DNA from: Bacteroidota bacterium
Lineage (GTDB): Bacteria > Bacteroidota > Bacteroidia > UKL13-3
NCBI GenBank assembly: GCA_027491355.1
Contig: JAIXWI010000029.1
Location: 1 to 64,000 of the forward strand
Direction of reading: 5' to 3'
DNA length: 64,000 bases
In this document: in pieces, positions 47,817-57,323 of the stretch
Layout of the letters: every line of letters starts with the position of its first letter
Numbering within the stretch: the stretch's first letter is position 1
The notes under the pieces: model-generated
Told to the model about the DNA's origin: nothing
Seen by the model: only the letters and a program-made list of their open reading frames with translations
Databases searched by the model: none
Position numbers and translations under genes: made by a program

Positions 47817-50813
47817 ATGAAAATTAATTTTATGAAGCATTTATTAGTCAGTGCCTTATACTTTTATATTTTCTTATTAAACAGTATAACTTTAGCACAA
47901 ATAAAAAACAATTCATCTTTGAATATCGCTCCAATTGGCCCTATTTCTGCTACAAAAGATATACAAGAATGTTTGTCAACTAAGCACAGACAAGACATAG
48001 AGAGACAGTTAAAAATTAACAAGGAAAAACTGATACTACAGAAAAAACTACCTGACAGTTTAATATTTGGGCTACAAAAAAAAGCCTCAAGTTTAAAGTT
48101 GAGCTGGCCTGTATCTAAAAAACAAGGCGATACTTTATTTTTAAACAATTGGACTGTTTCAAATTTTTTAGACCTTAACAAAACTTCTGGTTCAATTCAA
48201 GACTACAATTGTGGCAATAGAACTTATGATGGGCACAACGGTATAGATATCGCCCTTTGGCCATTTGATTGGTACCAAACAGAAAATAATTTATCTACAG
48301 CAGTGGCGGCGGCATCAGGAGTTATTATAGGTAAAGACGATGGAAATTATTCAAAGAACTGCTCATTCAATGGTTCAAATTGGAATGCAGTATATGTTCA
48401 ACATCCAGATGGATCTACAGCATGGTATGGTCATTTAAAAAAGGGCACATTAACAAACAAAGCTATAGGAGAACCCATTAATTCAGGAGATTACATAGGC
48501 ATAATTGCAAGTTCTGGCATTTCTACTGGACCCCATTTACATTTTGAATTACACAACAACGCAAATACTCCGATTGAACCATTTCTTGGCACATGCAATA
48601 CAACTAACTCAGATAGCTTATGGGTAAAACAAAAAAGCTATTTTGAACCTGAAATCAATCTTTTAGCTACTCATGCATCAATGCCTGTGTTTTTAGGGTG
48701 TGGAGATGCTGATTATCCAAATTTCCAAAACGAATTTCATAGTACTTCAAAAATCTACTTCACCTGTTTTTTTAAAGAATTATTGAACAATGATTCTATT
48801 CATTTTAGAATAGAAAACGCCAACGGTCAAATTAAAGTGGAGAGCAGGTTTAGAAATACAAGTGGAAGTTACAGTGCAGCATGGTATTATTGGAATTTGA
48901 ATGCATCAGACATAGGTCCAGAGGGAAATTATGTTTTTAAAATCATCCTCAAAAACACCATTGTTAAAAGCCACTTATTTAGTATAAAAAACAATGGATT
49001 TCCTAAAATCTCGCTCCTTGGTGATTGTGTTCCAGGTAATGCTTGGAATAATGATATACCCATGTATACAAGTAATGGGATAAACTATTCTTTAAAACAT
49101 ATTTATTTAAAAAAGGGCGATTGTAAATTCAGAGCCAATGCAACATGGTCAATCAATTGGGGTATCAATCAATTTCCATCTGGAACTGGAATTCAAGATG
49201 GTGCTAATATTCAAATACCCGCTTTTGGTTTTTATGATGTTGACTTCAATTCAAATACTGGCATGTTTCAATTTACATTGGTAGAAACCATTCAAATTGG
49301 AATCATTGGTTCTTCTGTAAATGGTGCTTGGGTGAATGATGTAAAATTGGCAACCAAAGATGGTGAAAATTATAGTATTGATGCAATCAATTTAAGTGTA
49401 GGTGAAGCAAAATTTAGGATGAATAGTTCCTGGGATGCTAATTGGGGAGCGAATACATTTCCCTCAGGTACTGGGGTTAACAATGGTCCAAATATTCCAA
49501 TTCAAAACGCAGGTAAATATCAGGTTTCATTGAATAGGAAATCAGGAGTCTATCTGTTCACTTCTATAAAAGACACTTTGCCTTACTTGAGCAATTTTTC
49601 ACCCAGCTCAGGCAAGAAAAGTTCATTGATAACGATTAAAGGTAAAAATCTTAAAAATATAAACGGAGTCAAATTCGGTGGTGTAAATGCAAAAAGTTAC
49701 AATTTGATAAATGATTCAACTATTGAAGCAATTGTAGATTCTGGTGCCACTGGTACAATTAGCGTATTGGTTGGTTCATCAGAATTGAGCCTAGCAGGTT
49801 TTGTTTTTTTAAATCCATCTAAAATTGTCATCGATGATTTTAGTCCAAAATTTGCTGCCAAAGGTGACACCATTACCATCTTTGCAAAGCATATTGGATT
49901 GTTAAAAGCTGTTAACTTGGGAGGCTATCCTGTTCAATTTTATTGGTTAGAAAATAATACTACTATCAAAGCCATCGTTGGAAATGGTGGCACCGGAAGT
50001 GTTATGATAGCAAATGAAACTGATACCGCATATGGAAACTCATTTAATTTCGACACAAAAATTCCATTTTATATCAGTTCTTACATGCCAAGTTCAGGAA
50101 CTGAAGGAGATACGATACAAATTGTATTAAACAACACCGCAGGTATTAAACAAGTATTGTTTGGCAATTTGCCAGCTTCTAAATTTTGGCTGATTGATCA
50201 AAATAAAATTGCTGCTATTTTAGGTATTGGTTCAAGCGGTACAATATCAGTAATCAACCAAAATGATACTGCAAACGCTAATGGATTTGTTTTTATTAAA
50301 ACACCTTTGATTGTTTATTCTTTCGAACCCAAATCTGGAAAAAATGGTGATACAATTCTAATTACAACGAATAAAACAAATGGAATTAAGCATGTTTACT
50401 TCGGAGGAATACCTGCTGCAAGTTTTTGGACCATTGATCCGTTTAAATTAATGGCAAAAATCGGTCAAGGCGCTAGCGGAAAGCTAACTGTTATGAATGA
50501 ATCAGATACCACTCATTTAGAAGGATTCAATTTCATTCATTCAACGGGAATTGAAAACAATCAAAAAATAGCATTTGAATTGTATCCAAATCCAACATCT
50601 AGCAACTTATTTGTAAAATCATTCAATAATAATGTTTCAGACATTACAATTTCAATTACAGATATAGAAGGAAGGACAACCAAACAATTTAGTTATTCAA
50701 ACAGAGCTCAAATAATTGAAATTCCGGTTGCCGATTTGGGTCAGGGGATTTACTTTATTCATATTTTAGCAAATAATTCTCATTACTTCAAGAGATTTAT
50801 TAAAAACGACTAG
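47817..50813 (+). CDS. M23/LytM-type peptidase with SusE/F-like repeats, TIG/IPT-like repeats and T9SS tail
   Basis: GHNGIDIALWPFDW, HPDGSTAWYGHLKKG, STGPHLHFELH; two ~100-aa repeats (ANATWSINWGINQFPSGTGIQDGANIQIP / MNSSWDANWGANTFPSGTGVNNGPNIPIQ); several 'FSPSSGKKSSLITIKG...VKFGG' repeats; FELYPNPTSSNLFV tail. Confidence 0.85.
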   Translation: MKINFMKHLLVSALYFYIFLLNSITLAQIKNNSSLNIAPIGPISATKDIQECLSTKHRQDIERQLKINKEKLILQKKLPDSLIFGLQKKASSLKLSWPVSKKQGDTLFLNNWTVSNFLDLNKTSGSIQDYNCGNRTYDGHNGIDIALWPFDWYQTENNLSTAVAAASGVIIGKDDGNYSKNCSFNGSNWNAVYVQHPDGSTAWYGHLKKGTLTNKAIGEPINSGDYIGIIASSGISTGPHLHFELHNNANTPIEPFLGTCNTTNSDSLWVKQKSYFEPEINLLATHASMPVFLGCGDADYPNFQNEFHSTSKIYFTCFFKELLNNDSIHFRIENANGQIKVESRFRNTSGSYSAAWYYWNLNASDIGPEGNYVFKIILKNTIVKSHLFSIKNNGFPKISLLGDCVPGNAWNNDIPMYTSNGINYSLKHIYLKKGDCKFRANATWSINWGINQFPSGTGIQDGANIQIPAFGFYDVDFNSNTGMFQFTLVETIQIGIIGSSVNGAWVNDVKLATKDGENYSIDAINLSVGEAKFRMNSSWDANWGANTFPSGTGVNNGPNIPIQNAGKYQVSLNRKSGVYLFTSIKDTLPYLSNFSPSSGKKSSLITIKGKNLKNINGVKFGGVNAKSYNLINDSTIEAIVDSGATGTISVLVGSSELSLAGFVFLNPSKIVIDDFSPKFAAKGDTITIFAKHIGLLKAVNLGGYPVQFYWLENNTTIKAIVGNGGTGSVMIANETDTAYGNSFNFDTKIPFYISSYMPSSGTEGDTIQIVLNNTAGIKQVLFGNLPASKFWLIDQNKIAAILGIGSSGTISVINQNDTANANGFVFIKTPLIVYSFEPKSGKNGDTILITTNKTNGIKHVYFGGIPAASFWTIDPFKLMAKIGQGASGKLTVMNESDTTHLEGFNFIHSTGIENNQKIAFELYPNPTSSNLFVKSFNNNVSDITISITDIEGRTTKQFSYSNRAQIIEIPVADLGQGIYFIHILANNSHYFKRFIKND

Positions 50814-51394
50814 CTAAAAGTTTGTTTAAATAAAAAATCTTTCATTTTAAAGAAGGCCTTGGCTCTATGAGAGATTTTATTTTTCTCTTCCAATGTGAGT
50901 TGTGCCAATGTTTCTGCATGGTTTTCTGGCACAAAAATTGGATCATAACCAAAACCATTCATGCCTGTTTTTTGATGAATGATGCTTCCATTTAAACTAC
51001 CCTCAAAAAAATGGATTTTACCATTTATCATCAAACATATCCATGTCACAAACCTTGCTTCATTTAAAGACTTCGGGGTTAATTTAGACAGCAGTAAATC
51101 CATGTTTTGATTGGCATCAGAGGGTTCTCCAGCATACCTGGCGCTTCTAACTCCGGGCTCATTGTTTAAACAAAAAACCTCCAGACCTGTATCATCTGCA
51201 AAAACAGGTAAATTGAATTGAGCAGCTACTGCTTGGGCCTTGATGAATGCATTTTCTTTGAGCGTAGTTCCAGTCTCCTCTATTTCAGTTGTAAATCCGA
51301 TATCCTGCAAAGTCAAGACATTGAATTTATCATCTAAAAGCACTGAAATTTCTTTGGCTTTATTGGCATTGTGTGTTGCAAAAATTAAATCCAT
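50810..51394 (-). CDS. rdgB: Non-canonical purine NTP pyrophosphatase (RdgB/HAM1)
   Basis: LIFATHNANKAKEISVLL, PVFADDTGLEVFCLNNEPGVRSARYAGE, MNGFGYDPIFVPE, KNKISHRAKA. Confidence 0.96.
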   Translation of the reverse strand: MDLIFATHNANKAKEISVLLDDKFNVLTLQDIGFTTEIEETGTTLKENAFIKAQAVAAQFNLPVFADDTGLEVFCLNNEPGVRSARYAGEPSDANQNMDLLLSKLTPKSLNEARFVTWICLMINGKIHFFEGSLNGSIIHQKTGMNGFGYDPIFVPENHAETLAQLTLEEKNKISHRAKAFFKMKDFLFKQTFS

Positions 51395-51398
51395 AGAA

Positions 51399-51875
51399 CT
51401 AGTTAAAAAACATTTTTTTCAATGCAAGCCAAAGTTTTCCTTTTGCTTGGGCATCTGACAAATAATCTGATAAACTTCCTGCTTTTAAAACTGAAACCCC
51501 CTGTAACAATGCTTGTTGATGCAATGCCAAATTGATGCGTGCATTGTTTAAAAAGTCATCACAACCCCAAAAAATTAAATGCTGAGGTTTGAGTTGTTGT
51601 AACAATTGCTCAAAGTTTGCTTTTTCATTGGCAATATTCAATAACCAGTAATCGTCTTGAGTTTTCTTTAATCCTTTATCGATGATGCCATTTAACAGTT
51701 CAAATTCATTTTCTGGAAGGTAGGCATGCGTTTTACAATCACTCAACATCAGTAATTTATGATTCCCTTTTCCAAAAGGATTGATTTGTATAGAAAAATC
51801 TGTTTCTTTGACCCCGTAAAGTTCATCAAACAGAGGAAGTAAAAATGCTTCATCTATTTTAAAATTATCGTTCAT
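51399..51875 (-). CDS. Hypothetical protein
   Basis: Complete ORF in the 4-bp-spaced operon with rdgB; no recognised motif. Confidence 0.55.
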   Translation of the reverse strand: MNDNFKIDEAFLLPLFDELYGVKETDFSIQINPFGKGNHKLLMLSDCKTHAYLPENEFELLNGIIDKGLKKTQDDYWLLNIANEKANFEQLLQQLKPQHLIFWGCDDFLNNARINLALHQQALLQGVSVLKAGSLSDYLSDAQAKGKLWLALKKMFFN

Positions 51876-51878
51876 AAG

Positions 51879-52946
51879 ATGGCAATTTCGTTAAAAATAA
51901 ACAAAGTTACACAATCAAGAATTGAGCAATTTGACTTTGAACACATTGAATTTGGAAAGCACTTTTCAGACCACATGTTTAAAGTTGATTTCAAAGATGG
52001 TGAATGGTTGCAACCTGAAATTCTTCCATATGGTCCTATTGAAGTTGCCCCTTCTATTTCTGCTATTCACTACGGACAAGCTATTTTTGAAGGAATGAAA
52101 GCCTTTAAAAATGAGCAAACTGGAAAACCTCAGCTTTTCAGACCGCTTGAGAACCACAAAAGGCTCAACAAAAGTGCTGTAAGAATGGGCATGCCTGAAA
52201 TACCAGAAGATTTATTCATGCTAGGCCTTAAAAACCTCATAGACATAGATCAAAAATGGATTCCAACCAAAGAGGGAAGTGCATTATACATACGACCATT
52301 TATGTTTGCCACTGATGATTTTGTTGGGGTTAAACCTAGTAACAACTACTCATTTATGATATTCTGTTGCCCCGTGAACAGTTATTATCCATTGCCAATT
52401 AAAGTTTTGGTTGAAGAAAATTATGTTAGGGCATCCGAAGGTATGGCAGGCTATGCAAAAGCAGCAGGAAACTATGGTATATCTATGTTGCCTACTGCTC
52501 TAGCCAAACAAAAAGGTTATGACCAAATCATTTGGACTGACGGAAAATCTCATGAATATGTTGAAGAATCAGGAACTACTAATTTATTTTTTGTCATCAA
52601 TGATCGAACTGTTTGGACTCCTGCCTTAGACGGAAATATTTTAAATGGAATAACCAGAGATTCTTGTATTCAACTCCTCAAAGAAAAAGGTTTGACAGTT
52701 GAAGAAAGAAAAATATCAATCAAAGAAGTAATTGCTGCTGCAGAAAATGGAACATTAACCGATTGTTTTGGAACAGGTACAGCTGCAATCATTGCCAAAA
52801 TAGCTGCAATTGGATACAAAGGTAAAGATTATGTGTTACCTGAAGCTGAAAACCGTTTTGTTTCTAATTGGTTATACCAACAAATTTATGGCATTCAAAC
52901 AGGAAAGTATGCAGACAACTTCCATTGGATTGAAGCGGTATCCTAA
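51879..52946 (+). CDS. ilvE: Branched-chain amino acid aminotransferase
   Basis: AIHYGQAIFEGMKAFKN, YIRPFMFATDDFVGVKPS, YVEESGTTNLFFVI, FGTGTAAIIAKIAAIGYKGK. Confidence 0.97.
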   Translation: MAISLKINKVTQSRIEQFDFEHIEFGKHFSDHMFKVDFKDGEWLQPEILPYGPIEVAPSISAIHYGQAIFEGMKAFKNEQTGKPQLFRPLENHKRLNKSAVRMGMPEIPEDLFMLGLKNLIDIDQKWIPTKEGSALYIRPFMFATDDFVGVKPSNNYSFMIFCCPVNSYYPLPIKVLVEENYVRASEGMAGYAKAAGNYGISMLPTALAKQKGYDQIIWTDGKSHEYVEESGTTNLFFVINDRTVWTPALDGNILNGITRDSCIQLLKEKGLTVEERKISIKEVIAAAENGTLTDCFGTGTAAIIAKIAAIGYKGKDYVLPEAENRFVSNWLYQQIYGIQTGKYADNFHWIEAVS

Positions 52947-52960
52947 GTAAATTTCGATAA

Positions 52961-52997
52961 AAAAAGCCCCGCAAACTTTGTTTGCGGGGCTTTTTTT
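52961..52997. terminator. Bidirectional intrinsic terminator between convergent ilvE and secG
   Basis: AAAAAGCCCCGCAAAC-TTT-GTTTGCGGGGCTTTTTTT. Confidence 0.9.
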
Positions 52998-53013
52998 ATA
53001 ATTACAATCTGAA

Positions 53014-53394
53014 TTATTTAGTTGGTGTTTCGGCAGCAGGTGTAGCTTCTGTTGGCTGAGCAGCTTGTTCAGCTGGTTGTTGTGACGCTGCTGGTGCAGG
53101 TGCAGGAGTTGCAACAGTTGTATTTTCAATTGCATCTTTGATTCTTGAATCAGTTGAATTATCAGTACCTCCGCTGGTTGGTCTAAAGAAATTAGAAGCC
53201 AATGAAAGTACAATCAAAACCAAGGCAAAACCCCAAGTTGCTTTTTCAATGACATCAGTACTTCTTTTTACACCCATGATTTGACTGGGAGCAACAAAGT
53301 TGGCTACAATTCCACCTTTTGGATTTTGAATTAAAACAACACCTACCAACAAGATGGCGGCTACCATGATAAGAATAATAATAAATGTTAACAT
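53014..53394 (-). CDS. secG: Preprotein translocase subunit SecG
   Basis: GVVLIQNPKGGIVANFVAPSQIMGVKRSTDVIEKATWGFALVLIVLSL; Ala/Pro/Gln-rich C-terminus. Confidence 0.93.
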   Translation of the reverse strand: MLTFIIILIMVAAILLVGVVLIQNPKGGIVANFVAPSQIMGVKRSTDVIEKATWGFALVLIVLSLASNFFRPTSGGTDNSTDSRIKDAIENTTVATPAPAPAASQQPAEQAAQPTEATPAAETPTK

Positions 53395-53397
53395 AAT

Positions 53398-55245
53398 TTA
53401 ATCTAAGTTATTGGTTGTTCTGATTTGTTCAATCAGGTCTGCGAAGTAAGCCTTTTTATCCGGATTTAGCAACTGTAATTTTTCGTAGGCTTGAATGGCT
53501 TTTTTATACAATCCTTGTCTGACATAAATTTTTGCAAGCGTCTCACTTACAACTTCTTCAGGCTCTTCAGCACTTTGTTTAGCCATATTCACAGGCTTAA
53601 AAAAATCTGACTTGGGTCTTGAAATTACAGGTTTGTCTTTCAAAAATTTATCTAAAATACGGTCAATTTCCTCGTCCCTTTTGCTTTTAGATTTTTTAGA
53701 AGAACTTGGTTTGGGGCTTGCTTCTATTTCATTGAAACTGGCAAAATCTGCTGCTTGTTTTTGAAGCATTTCAATAGACAAATCTATAGGTTCTGGAGCT
53801 ATGGCATTTTGTTGTGGCCTTTCTGCACTGAAATAGCTTTCAAATTCTTTAGTGAAACTATGATCTGAGTAATTGAGTTTTTTATAAACTACAGATAGCA
53901 ATTCATTGACTTCATATTTTTTTAAGCTTTCCAAAACATCTGTTTGTTCTGCTTCCTTTATTGGCGCTGTGGGCGCTTCAATTACTTGAATGCTGTTTTG
54001 AAAACTTCTGATGAACTCATTCTTATTTACTGTAGCCAATTCTAAAATCAGGTGTTCACGAAGTGCCATGTGCGCTTTATCAGCAAAACGTTCTACAAAA
54101 TCTGATTCAACTGCAATCAATGGCTTGTTTTTAACAATGAATGGCTTTTGTGGTTTAACAGACAATATTGCATTGTCATCGTTTAAAATTTCTCTATGAG
54201 TAACCGGTTCAGTTTCTAAATTGATAGGGGTATAAGTTAGAACATGTTTGGTTTCATTGATTGGTATTTCTGAAGCAAGTTTTGCTGTGGTATCAAGAGC
54301 AGGTTTTTGTTCAATTGCTTCAAATGGTTCTTCAATTTGTTCTTCTTCATATTGAACCTCTGTTATGACAGTTGTTTTGGCTACTATTGATTCAGGAACA
54401 ACTTCTATTTCAGGATTGGGAAAGCTACTCGTATCAAAGTGTTTAAGTATTTCTTGGTCTGCATCTTTTATTTTCTGTGCAGGAATCAAAGAACTATTTG
54501 CATCTCCATCAGGGTTTACAAATCGAACCAATTTTTTATTGCTAGTTGTCTGAGCATCTATGAAACTGAGTGCTTCAATCTCTTTTGGTTCATCATCTTC
54601 TTCAGTTGATGTCAAATCAATTTCGTCTAGAGGAAGTTCTTGAAGGTCATTGTCGTTTTCAATTTCATCTAAATCATACCTAATTGGAACCAACTTTAAA
54701 CCTATACTTTTACTTGCATTTTTAGGTTGGTCTTTTTTGTTTTCAACTTCTTCCTCAGGATCGGTTGCTTCTACATTGTTAGAATGAACGGTTTCTGAAT
54801 TTGCGCCCCCTCCTATTTTCAAAATTTTAGGTTTTACGATAGGCTCTGTTTCATTTTCTAATTCAGCTGTTGTCATCAATGGCACTTGTTCTTTTTCAAT
54901 GTCTGGGATAACTGATTGATGCATTTCATCAGCAACTGTATCTATTTTTGTAGGCATTGGTGACAAATGTTCTATTTCTCTTGGACTAGTCACTTCATGC
55001 CTTTCTTCCAAAGGCAAGCCGTGAACTAAATTGTAAAGAACAGTCCTATCTCCGCATTGTAATGCTGCTTGTTCAAGGTATTTTTGGTATTCAAAATGTG
55101 AGGAATTAAACATTGCCTTCACAAGCAGGTTTTGAGCAACAGAAAAATACGGATATTCAAATACAATTTGTTTTAACAAATCAATATGTGATTCACCCAA
55201 TTCATCAGGAGATTTGACCAATATGCCAAAATCGTATTTATTCAA
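53398..55245 (-). CDS. Large acidic protein with C-terminal TPR-like motif
   Basis: C-terminal SETLAKIYVRQGLYKKAIQAYEKLQLLNPDKKAYFADLIEQI; between lptE-like and secG. Confidence 0.75.
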   Translation of the reverse strand: MNKYDFGILVKSPDELGESHIDLLKQIVFEYPYFSVAQNLLVKAMFNSSHFEYQKYLEQAALQCGDRTVLYNLVHGLPLEERHEVTSPREIEHLSPMPTKIDTVADEMHQSVIPDIEKEQVPLMTTAELENETEPIVKPKILKIGGGANSETVHSNNVEATDPEEEVENKKDQPKNASKSIGLKLVPIRYDLDEIENDNDLQELPLDEIDLTSTEEDDEPKEIEALSFIDAQTTSNKKLVRFVNPDGDANSSLIPAQKIKDADQEILKHFDTSSFPNPEIEVVPESIVAKTTVITEVQYEEEQIEEPFEAIEQKPALDTTAKLASEIPINETKHVLTYTPINLETEPVTHREILNDDNAILSVKPQKPFIVKNKPLIAVESDFVERFADKAHMALREHLILELATVNKNEFIRSFQNSIQVIEAPTAPIKEAEQTDVLESLKKYEVNELLSVVYKKLNYSDHSFTKEFESYFSAERPQQNAIAPEPIDLSIEMLQKQAADFASFNEIEASPKPSSSKKSKSKRDEEIDRILDKFLKDKPVISRPKSDFFKPVNMAKQSAEEPEEVVSETLAKIYVRQGLYKKAIQAYEKLQLLNPDKKAYFADLIEQIRTTNNLD

Positions 55246-55288
55246 GTTAGATGCGTTTGAGCGCTAATATACAATTATTTAAAAAATC

Positions 55289-55792
55289 TTACCAATTTAT
55301 GAATGCCTTGTTAAATACATCCTGTACCAAGCCATCAGTAATTTTACCTATGAGCGACTGCTCAACAGAGGCAAAGTTTTGTTGTGCATCAAAATCGACA
55401 AAATTTGAAAAAACTTGGGTAAAATTCTTTGAAGAATCTAATTTACTTTCGAATACAATTTCAACTGAAACGGAAAGCCTATTTACAGCTGTGGTTTGAT
55501 TACCTTGTATACCAGAGGGAGCAGTATTGTATTCCGTTATTTTTCCACTAAAATGAAAATCCCCAATTGTGTTGGTTAATTTCAATCCACTTTCATTGAT
55601 ACATTTGGTTTTGAGCTTTTCTGTTAAAACCTGACTCAATGTAGGGGCAACAATGCTGGCATTGTTAACTATGTAATCTACACTGAATGTGGTAGCGTCA
55701 GCAGGAACTGATGCACCACTGTGAGAATAAATATTACAAGCAGTAATGCTGACCAATAAACAGAATCCAATTAAAATTTTTCGTGTCAACAT
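55289..55792 (-). CDS. lptE: LptE family lipoprotein (LPS assembly)
   Basis: Lipobox SITAC; CNIYSHSGASVPADATTFSVDYIVNNASIVAPTLSQVLTEKLKTKCINES pattern; proximity to secG as often in Bacteroidota. Confidence 0.78.
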   Translation of the reverse strand: MLTRKILIGFCLLVSITACNIYSHSGASVPADATTFSVDYIVNNASIVAPTLSQVLTEKLKTKCINESGLKLTNTIGDFHFSGKITEYNTAPSGIQGNQTTAVNRLSVSVEIVFESKLDSSKNFTQVFSNFVDFDAQQNFASVEQSLIGKITDGLVQDVFNKAFINW

Positions 55793-55832
55793 CAATTCAT
55801 CGAATGATAAGTCTATTGATTGATTTTTGCAA

Positions 55833-57149
55833 TTAAACAGATGTTTTCTTGGCGTCAACTGCTTTTTTCAACCATTCATAAGTAACCGATTTTGGTCTTT
55901 CAATTGGAGAACCCAATGCTCTGTCCCACAACAAAGAAGCCATAACACCCAAAGCTCTTGAAACACCAAATAAAACGGTATAAAAATCGTATTCGTTTAA
56001 TCCGTAATGGAGTAAAAGTGCACCGGAATGGGCGTCTACATTTGGCCAAGGATTTTTAATCTTTCCTGTGCTCTCTAAAATTGGAGGTGCTACCTCGTAG
56101 ATATTCCAAACAATATTGACCAATTCATCTTCAGGCATATAAGTTTTGGCAAATTCTTGCTGAGCTAAAAATCTTGGGTCTGTTTTTCTTAAAACAGCAT
56201 GCCCATATCCTGGCACAACTTTACCAGCTTTTAATGTCTGATGAATGTAATCTGCAATTTGTTCTTTGGTAGGATTTTGACCAATTTCTTCTCTCATTTC
56301 TAATACCCATCTGATAACCTCTTGGTTAGCCAATCCGTGCAATGGACCGGCCAAACCATTCATAGCAGCCGAGAAAGCTAAATATGGGTCGCTCAATGCT
56401 GAGCCCACAAGGTGTGTTGTATGTGCAGAAACATTTCCTCCTTCGTGGTCTGCATGTATGGTTAAATACAAGCGCATTAACTTGTAGAATTCAACCTGGT
56501 CGAATCCTAACATGTGTGCAAAGTTTCCAGCCCAATCCAGTCCTTCTTTTGGGGCTATGTGTTCAGATTTTTTATATGTTCTTCTATAAATGTAAGCTGC
56601 TACCCTAGGTAACCTTGCCAATAAATTGGATACATCTTCAAAAGTTGGGTCCCAATAATCTTTTTTATTGATACCATCTCTGTATGCTTTAGCAAAATGA
56701 GAGTCTGTTTGCATGGCCATAATTCCAATACTGAATTGAGTCATTGGATGCGTTCCGATTGGCAATGCATCAATAGCAGCAAAAACATGTTGTGGCACTT
56801 CTGCCCTGCTGTTCCAGTCAGCTTGAATAGCCAATACATCATCGTATGTAGGCATCTCACCTAATAACATCAAATAAAACAAACCTTCAGGAAGTGGCTC
56901 TGTTCCACCTGGTACTTTGGGTAATAAAGCTCTGAGTTCTGGAATTGAATACCCCCTGAAACGGATGCCTTCATTTGCATCTAATAAAGACGTTTCAGTA
57001 AGCAATCCGATAATGCCTTTCATACCGGCATACACATCTTCTACAGTAAAGGTGCCCAAAGCTACCTGACCGTTTTCTTTGATAAATTGCTTAATTTCTG
57101 ATGATAGAGGAAGTGCCTTTGCGGCAAATTTTGCTTTTAAATTTCCCAT
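55833..57149 (-). CDS. gltA: Citrate synthase, eukaryotic/mitochondrial-like type
   Basis: GMKGIIGLLTETSLLDANEGIRFRGYSIPELRALLPKVPGGTEPLPEGLFYLMLLGEMP; HADHEGGNVSAHTTHLVGSALSDPYLAFSAAMNGLAGPLHGLANQE; PGYGHAVLRKTDPR. Confidence 0.96.
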   Translation of the reverse strand: MGNLKAKFAAKALPLSSEIKQFIKENGQVALGTFTVEDVYAGMKGIIGLLTETSLLDANEGIRFRGYSIPELRALLPKVPGGTEPLPEGLFYLMLLGEMPTYDDVLAIQADWNSRAEVPQHVFAAIDALPIGTHPMTQFSIGIMAMQTDSHFAKAYRDGINKKDYWDPTFEDVSNLLARLPRVAAYIYRRTYKKSEHIAPKEGLDWAGNFAHMLGFDQVEFYKLMRLYLTIHADHEGGNVSAHTTHLVGSALSDPYLAFSAAMNGLAGPLHGLANQEVIRWVLEMREEIGQNPTKEQIADYIHQTLKAGKVVPGYGHAVLRKTDPRFLAQQEFAKTYMPEDELVNIVWNIYEVAPPILESTGKIKNPWPNVDAHSGALLLHYGLNEYDFYTVLFGVSRALGVMASLLWDRALGSPIERPKSVTYEWLKKAVDAKKTSV

Positions 57150-57323
57150 TTGAATGCTTCTGCTTTACGTATATTGCTATAAACCGCGCTAAGTTAGTAT
57201 TTGTTTTTCAACTTATACAAAAAGTTCTTGTTTGAGTGCAAAATATTTTGAAAAAAGTTCATCGAAATGATGTTTTGAGGTCAGCATGCTACCCAATTGT
57301 GATTTTGAATTATATTTACCTCA

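Noticed and set aside
52872-53213. 113-aa Gln/Leu-rich ORF overlapping secG and the terminator
   Set aside because: Alternative frame through the secG Ala/Pro/Gln region and the hairpin; no independent support.
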